Source of the DNA: Amorphochlora amoebiformis
Lineage: Eukaryota > Cercozoa > Chlorarachniophyceae
Assembly: GCA_054601695.1 (NCBI GenBank)
Contig: BAAHQB010000120.1
Span: 372,001 to 436,000 of the forward strand
Length of the DNA stretch: 64,000 nt
Reading direction: 5' to 3'
This document shows positions 1 through 64,000 of this stretch, in pieces. Both the position numbers and the translations under genes were made by a program. Positions within the stretch are counted from its first letter, which is position 1. Each line of letters starts with the position of its first letter. The notes beneath the pieces are model-generated. The model was given only the letters and a program-made list of their open reading frames with translations, had not been told where the DNA came from and did not search any database.

Positions 1-228
1 CAGGCTACGGCTGGAGTTAAACCTGGGGCCACAGACAAGTGGGTTGAACTGGTTTCGTTCACACCAACCCCACGGCTCAAATACCGGGGAATGAAACGTA
101 ACCCAAGACTAATTCCAGATCATCTCTCACCCTATTCCCAACCCTAATCCAAAGCTCCGAACCCAAGGCTCACCCCAGAATACTCTGATATTAACCCAGA
201 TTTAGGGCGATAGAAATTTCCAACTCTA

Positions 229-427
229 AGTCTGGTCCAGGAGTTGTTTTGAGGCTAACCAGGAGGGCGGGGCTTGGGGGTTGGAGCGAAAGAGGGACTG
301 TAGACGCTTGGTTTGTGATAGGGCTTCTTCCATATTCACTGAACTGAAAGTATGCTAGTGCGTGTGTTTGCATGCATGTTTTGTATGTGTATACACATGT
401 TACATGTTATCTATTTTTATGCATATA

Positions 428-493
<66 letters not shown>

Positions 494-564
494 ATATATA
501 TATATATATATGTCTTTATATATTTTATATATGTCTTTATATATTTTTATATAAGTATATGTAT

Positions 565-634
<70 letters not shown>

Positions 635-717
635 CTTATATGTGACGTAGATATATACATAAATATATCTGTTATACATACATATCATATATAATACATC
701 TTAAGATATACGAATAC

Positions 718-767
<50 letters not shown>

Positions 768-791
768 CATACATATGCATACATGTGTGTA

Positions 792-873
<82 letters not shown>

Positions 874-1238
874 TATACGGTAGATATAAATCTTGAAACA
901 TATGTTCACCTGAGACCTTCCAGCGGTGCTATCTCCCCAACTCCCCATGCAACCAGGTTCTCGTCCTCCAGATTTCTCACCTTGACAGCTGCCAGGATAA
1001 ATTCCTTCTCCAGCTTGCTGTCAAAGACAATTCACTTATACGACAGCAAGATTTTCGTAATACTAGGGATCCCAAGTGTGAGTTGCAGGATTGTTGATAG
1101 ATTGTGTGATCGCTGGAAGTGATACCGTGAGCCCGTTGTCACTGGCTTCCGGAGGCGCAGAGTGTCCCGTATAATTCGAAAGTCTGTAGTTTCCATCCGA
1201 AATTTATCAACACTAATATCAAAACTTGATGCACACAT
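229..1238 (-). CDS. o-succinylbenzoate synthase-like protein (enolase superfamily), N-terminal part, 3' end outside window
   Basis: OSBS dehydrates SHCHC to o-succinylbenzoate in phylloquinone/menaquinone synthesis, in plastids of algae and plants. Three exons read on the minus strand: exon 1 up to 1126 (Met at 1196 or 1238), exon 2 1017-910, exon 3 343 to about 260 (open to 229). Exon 1 carries [10 protein letters not shown], like the N-terminal strand of MenC. Exon 2 carries [11 protein letters not shown] and then GEIAPLEGL, close to the GEIAPLPGFS block of OSBS. Exon 3 continues with [13 protein letters not shown], the helix expected after that block. Junction phases agree (2, then 2). The catalytic barrel would lie left of position 1. 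An upstream open stretch (MCTRRLRLLASFFAVGFLVV, from about 1380, another frame) could be a targeting leader. Another enolase-superfamily member cannot be excluded. Intron 2 (344-909) is mostly TA array; intron 1 (1018-1125) has none. Confidence 0.6.
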
Positions 1239-1606
1239 GAAGCATACCATCGATTCTCCATCGTGGTTTGAAGACGGATTTTGTGAGGTGTACGGCTGAA
1301 TCATGAAGTACGACGTTTGAGACAACAAGAAATCCAACCGCAAAAAAGGATGCTAGGAGACGCAGCCGTCGAGTGCACATGGCTCTTTGACTTCCGCTCG
1401 CACGGTCGAGCCTTGTATCAGGGGAGGGACAAGTTCGACCACGAGAGGGGAGAGATGAGAGGGAAAGTATTCCGGAATCCACACTTGTGATCTGGGGCAA
1501 TGTCACATATTCACCGTTGTCACATAGAGATGTCACGTTTCCGAGTGCCGGCAGTGACGGGGATACAAGTCCAGAGGCTGCATTCGCGGGTTCGGACAGA
1601 AAGACT
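1239..1606. promoter_or_regulatory. head-to-head promoter spacer between OSBS-like gene and RanGAP
   Basis: About 370 bp of mixed-composition DNA between two divergent start codons. It lies inside a TA-array-free island from about 890 to 2120. No TATA box or other motif could be singled out. A shared bidirectional promoter is inferred from geometry only, and part may be transcribed leader or targeting-peptide sequence. Confidence 0.4.
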
Positions 1607-10378
<8,772 letters not shown>

Positions 10379-10413
10379 TATCTGCAGCCTCTCCCCACTT
10401 TAGCTAGCACTAG

Positions 10414-10473
<60 letters not shown>

Positions 10474-10661
10474 CCTACGTATTCTCATCGCCGAATTCTA
10501 GTGGAGATATCTAGGATATTGTTGCTTTTACAGCTGCAAACCCGGCCAGTCTACTCTAGCTAGGCCTACAACCAGCGTGTGGCATGCCTAATACGCTTGC
10601 CTAGTAATAATACAAAGTTGGGTAACTAGAATGAATCGAAATGTTAAAGTCTCAGGATTTA

Positions 10662-10703
<42 letters not shown>

Positions 10704-11890
10704 TATATAGATATATATTATATGTATATATATATAGATACATACATACATATAACTAGATATGTTTGTTGTACTGTTCAACTTGTACATGATAGACTGA
10801 TTATATCCAGATATAAATAAGTACAAGTACAACACTCGAGAACCATTGAATTTGACAATTGAACGTTCAAATCACAGAAGGCTTGTGATAATCCGGGTCA
10901 TCCAAAAAACTAGTACTGACGTCGCACCTTCACGCATCATGCGTACATCTAGTACATGTGTATAGTATTGTAAGTGTACCTAGTGTACGTACTTGTATAA
11001 CACCAGTTATATGTAGCGCGGTATGCGTACGTACTACGTATACGTGTAGACTCACGTTGTTAGTAAAAATCATTGGCAAAATCTTGAAATGTCACGGCAT
11101 GTATTGCACAACTAAGTATATTCTTTAGTTATTTCCAGCGCACTTGTGTCCGGATTTGTCGTGTCGTGTTGTGTATTGAAGTTCAGATCGTACATACACA
11201 TGTACGTAGAACGCAGTACTCAGTCGGACAAGCACCGTACGTACGTATCGATATCGATCGGATCATTACTATGTAATTGTAATTACATACTAGATATGCA
11301 ACGTACTAGCGTAGTACGGTAACATATTAGAGCCTATCGCCGAATCCGACTGGCGGTCGACGCTATCACTTCCATAACCAAAACGCAGAATTGCCTCTGA
11401 CACTCCTCTAGGTCCTTCCCTCTTATACTAATAACTAGATACTCGCACTGCTGAATGCCAGCCTAGTATAAAGCTAGTATCTAGAGTATACGTATCAAGA
11501 CACCAAACGATCCGTATCACATTAATCTAGTTAATACTAGTAATAGTCTAGATAGTATCCGATAGTAGAGTACACTTTGCGTACGTACATATACTCGAGA
11601 CTTATTCTAGTTATAACTCTAGAACTAGTATAAGCTTGTCAGCTCTCTAAATTCTCTAGATTCTAGAAAAATAGACTAACTAGAATATAAGGTAATAAAA
11701 ACATAATCGTTAATCTTCAAGTTATACAAACAATATATATACAAAAATATATATATATATGTGTATATATATAGAGAAAATGAAATGTACGCGCTTGCTC
11801 TGGTTTCAGTATCTCCATATATATAACGCTAGAACGAACTAACTCCAGACAAGCCATCAACGCATCCATCTACTCCATGGCCTTGAAACT
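10379..11890. other. convergent 3' spacer rich in CTAG/GTAC palindromes
   Basis: This spacer lies between the stops of RanGAP (plus) and the atlastin-like gene (minus). After short TA runs (10412-10468, 10662-10735), about 10750-11740 is free of TA arrays. It is AT-rich but full of short palindromes (CTAG, GTAC, TCTAGA, CGTACG, a CGATATCG near 11250). No ORF of note, no RNA gene recognised. A TA/GTATAT cluster returns at about 11735-11775. Confidence 0.6.
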
Positions 11891-27091
<15,201 letters not shown>

Positions 27092-27288
27092 CGGGCTGAC
27101 GAGGCAGACACGGGGGCTCTGTCGCTGAAGGAGGCGCGAAATTCCGTTCGGGGATAAACTGAGAAATAATTCGTCGGTTTGACCGCCACCCAAGGGAGTC
27201 CCCCCGGGTATCACAAGGGCCATCTACGCGCGCCATGTATCGCCCCGTACAGAGAGGAAGGCGTTCTACCTGCTTTGCAGCGGCTTTC
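27092..27288. promoter_or_regulatory. 197-bp head-to-head spacer between atlastin-like gene and SPP
   Basis: The chosen start codons are 197 bp apart, in the largest TA-free island (about 25775-29400). The two 5' leaders must overlap or the starts are misplaced: an open minus frame (27326-27060) runs across the SPP exon 1 region, and another (27223-26969) is continuous with atlastin exon 1. The spacer has CCCCCGGG near 27200 but no clear TATA. Confidence 0.45.
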
Positions 27289-42315
<15,027 letters not shown>

Positions 42316-43731
42316 TTCAATCGCGAAATTGCGTGAAAATAGTCCTGATGGTCACAGTGGCAATCTTTAGTCAGTGAGCTGATTTAACTTACCTGGCTGA
42401 TAGCTATAGCTATCTAGGCGACCGTGATTCTGCCGTTTCCCCCCCCCCCGAGTCTAGAAGCTCCGGGAGCTCAAGGTGCTGCGGGGTGCAGATGACAGTT
42501 ACGACGCAAGTTGTACAAGCTAGACAATCCGGCAATTAAGTATCACATTTAAACTTCCAAGAGTAAATTGAATATTGTTGAGTTTGTATCTAGTTTATAT
42601 CTACTAGATCTAGTCTATATATATAGATATACTCTGGATACTATATAGTAATCTAGTAATACTACTAGTATCTAGAGTATACTAGATCTAGTAGATATAG
42701 ATATACTCAGTATTCTCTAGATTCTCTAGATTCTCTAGGTTCGATAATGTCTAGAATCTAGAGAATGTAGATAACGTATCCTAGGTCTGTAAGTATTATA
42801 GATCATAGTATATCTAGTATCTTGAGTATATCTAATATCTAGAGTCTTCTCATCATCATCTATGACACCAGCAAGCAAGACCGCACATGTACTAGATCTA
42901 GTAGATCTGTAGATGTCTAGGATGTAGGCTATGCATATACTAGACGTTAGATATACTGTAGATGCTAGACACTAGATCTAGTAGATATACCTCTAGTCAG
43001 AAAGAGTACTTAGAATATATATATAGTACCTAGGTAAGTTAGAGCTGAATATGGTGACCATACCTACTAGTCCTACTAGTCCTAGCGTACCACTACTAGC
43101 ACTATCTAGACTCTAGCTAGAGACTCTAGACTATCCTTACTAGCATATTCTAGATACCTAGGATACTACCTAGACCACCTAGACCACCGCAATCTAGGCA
43201 ATTCTAGCAATTGTACACCCGCCACTGCTACTTGCTAGACTGGGCCGCCAGTCATTACAGTCACTCTAGACACTACCTAGACTACTAGACTAGTATACAT
43301 AGTATATAGATATAAATATATCTGATATATCTAGATATATCTAGCACATACAGACATATGACAGTATTGTCTAGTTGTATACTACAACTACTAGAACTAG
43401 TATAAGTATGTGTATGTTTTGGCCATAGAAATTGGAATTTAGTTCAACGATGATGAGATTAATTATCGTATATATATACTTACAATATATGGTAAGCGCA
43501 TCTGGAGTCAAATCCTAGGAATTTAAGATCCGGAGAGAGTTATCTAGTTTATGGTAGCGCTTCGGGCAGCTTCAACTTCAATGATACACCTTGTTTACCT
43601 TCCAACAGTTGGCGTATTCTCCCGATTCTACTATACCAGCATGCCTCGGGGTAGCATGATCTTCAGATGAGGGAGAGAGAGAGGGAGGAGAGAGAGAGAG
43701 AGAGGGAAGAGAGCGAGAGAGAGAGAGGGAG

Positions 43732-43787
<56 letters not shown>

Positions 43788-43804
43788 AGAGAGAGAGAGA
43801 GAAG
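42316..43804. other. convergent 3' spacer, CTAG-rich
   Basis: This spacer lies between the stops of SPP and the membrane-protein gene. From about 42590 to 43410 it is packed with CTAG-centred words (TCTAGA, ACTAGT, CCTAGG, AGATCTAG) and almost lacks TA arrays. A C-run is at 42440-42448. At 43672-43803 a (GA)n tract with GGGAGG variants abuts the stop codon of the minus-strand gene, giving (CU)n at the start of its 3' UTR. No gene was recognised. Confidence 0.65.
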
Positions 43805-63780
<19,976 letters not shown>

Positions 63781-63798
63781 GTATATATACAATATATA

Positions 63799-63855
<57 letters not shown>

Positions 63856-63908
63856 AGACTGTTATATTGCATACCATTCTCCTCCTTTCAAGGAATTGTT
63901 CAGATATG

Positions 63909-63939
<31 letters not shown>

Positions 63940-64000
63940 CCCCATATATATGTGTATATATATTTATGTATGTATATATTATATATACCCATGTATATAT

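Overview
This is nuclear DNA of a plastid-bearing eukaryote, very probably an alga. Every splice junction I resolved is GT-AG, exons are mostly 30-160 nt, and introns are stuffed with long (TA)n arrays. Two genes point to a plastid: a full-length M16 stromal processing peptidase with a signal-like N-terminus, and a partial gene that looks like o-succinylbenzoate synthase (phylloquinone/menaquinone pathway). An intronic block of CCCTAA repeats suggests, without proving, TTAGGG-type telomeres. I cannot name the species.

Six protein genes alternate strictly in strand: (1) OSBS-like enolase-superfamily gene, minus, runs off the left edge (about 229-1238); (2) RanGAP, plus, 1607-10378, 18 exons, 418 aa, phase-consistent throughout; (3) atlastin/GBP-like GTPase, minus, 27091-11891, about 29 exons; (4) stromal processing peptidase, plus, 27289-42315, 20 exons, 1121 aa; (5) unidentified multi-pass membrane protein, minus, 46758-43805; (6) NHL-repeat protein, plus, from about 48057 past the right edge, 21 exons seen. 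This gives three head-to-head promoter spacers (1239-1606, 27092-27288, 46759-48056) and two tail-to-tail spacers (10379-11890, 42316-43804). Genes were assembled by hand from translated islands between TA arrays, using intron phase and family resemblance.

The most striking feature is a recurrent 'exon echo'. Introns hold tandem, truncated copies of the neighbouring exon edge: either intron end + acceptor + 5' part of the exon, placed upstream, or 3' part of the exon + donor + intron start, placed downstream. Copies are separated by fresh (TA)n, with periods mostly about 90-150 bp. The intact exon lies at the outer edge of its array. I find this at around twenty exons in five genes, and two echoes are inverted. 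TA arrays are absent from islands around the 5' ends of head-to-head gene pairs. The two convergent spacers are largely TA-array-free and instead rich in CTAG/GTAC palindromes.

The genes share no obvious pathway: nuclear transport (RanGAP), ER membrane fusion (atlastin), plastid protein import (SPP), plastid quinone synthesis (OSBS). No RNA gene, transposase, CRISPR array or virus-like gene was recognised.
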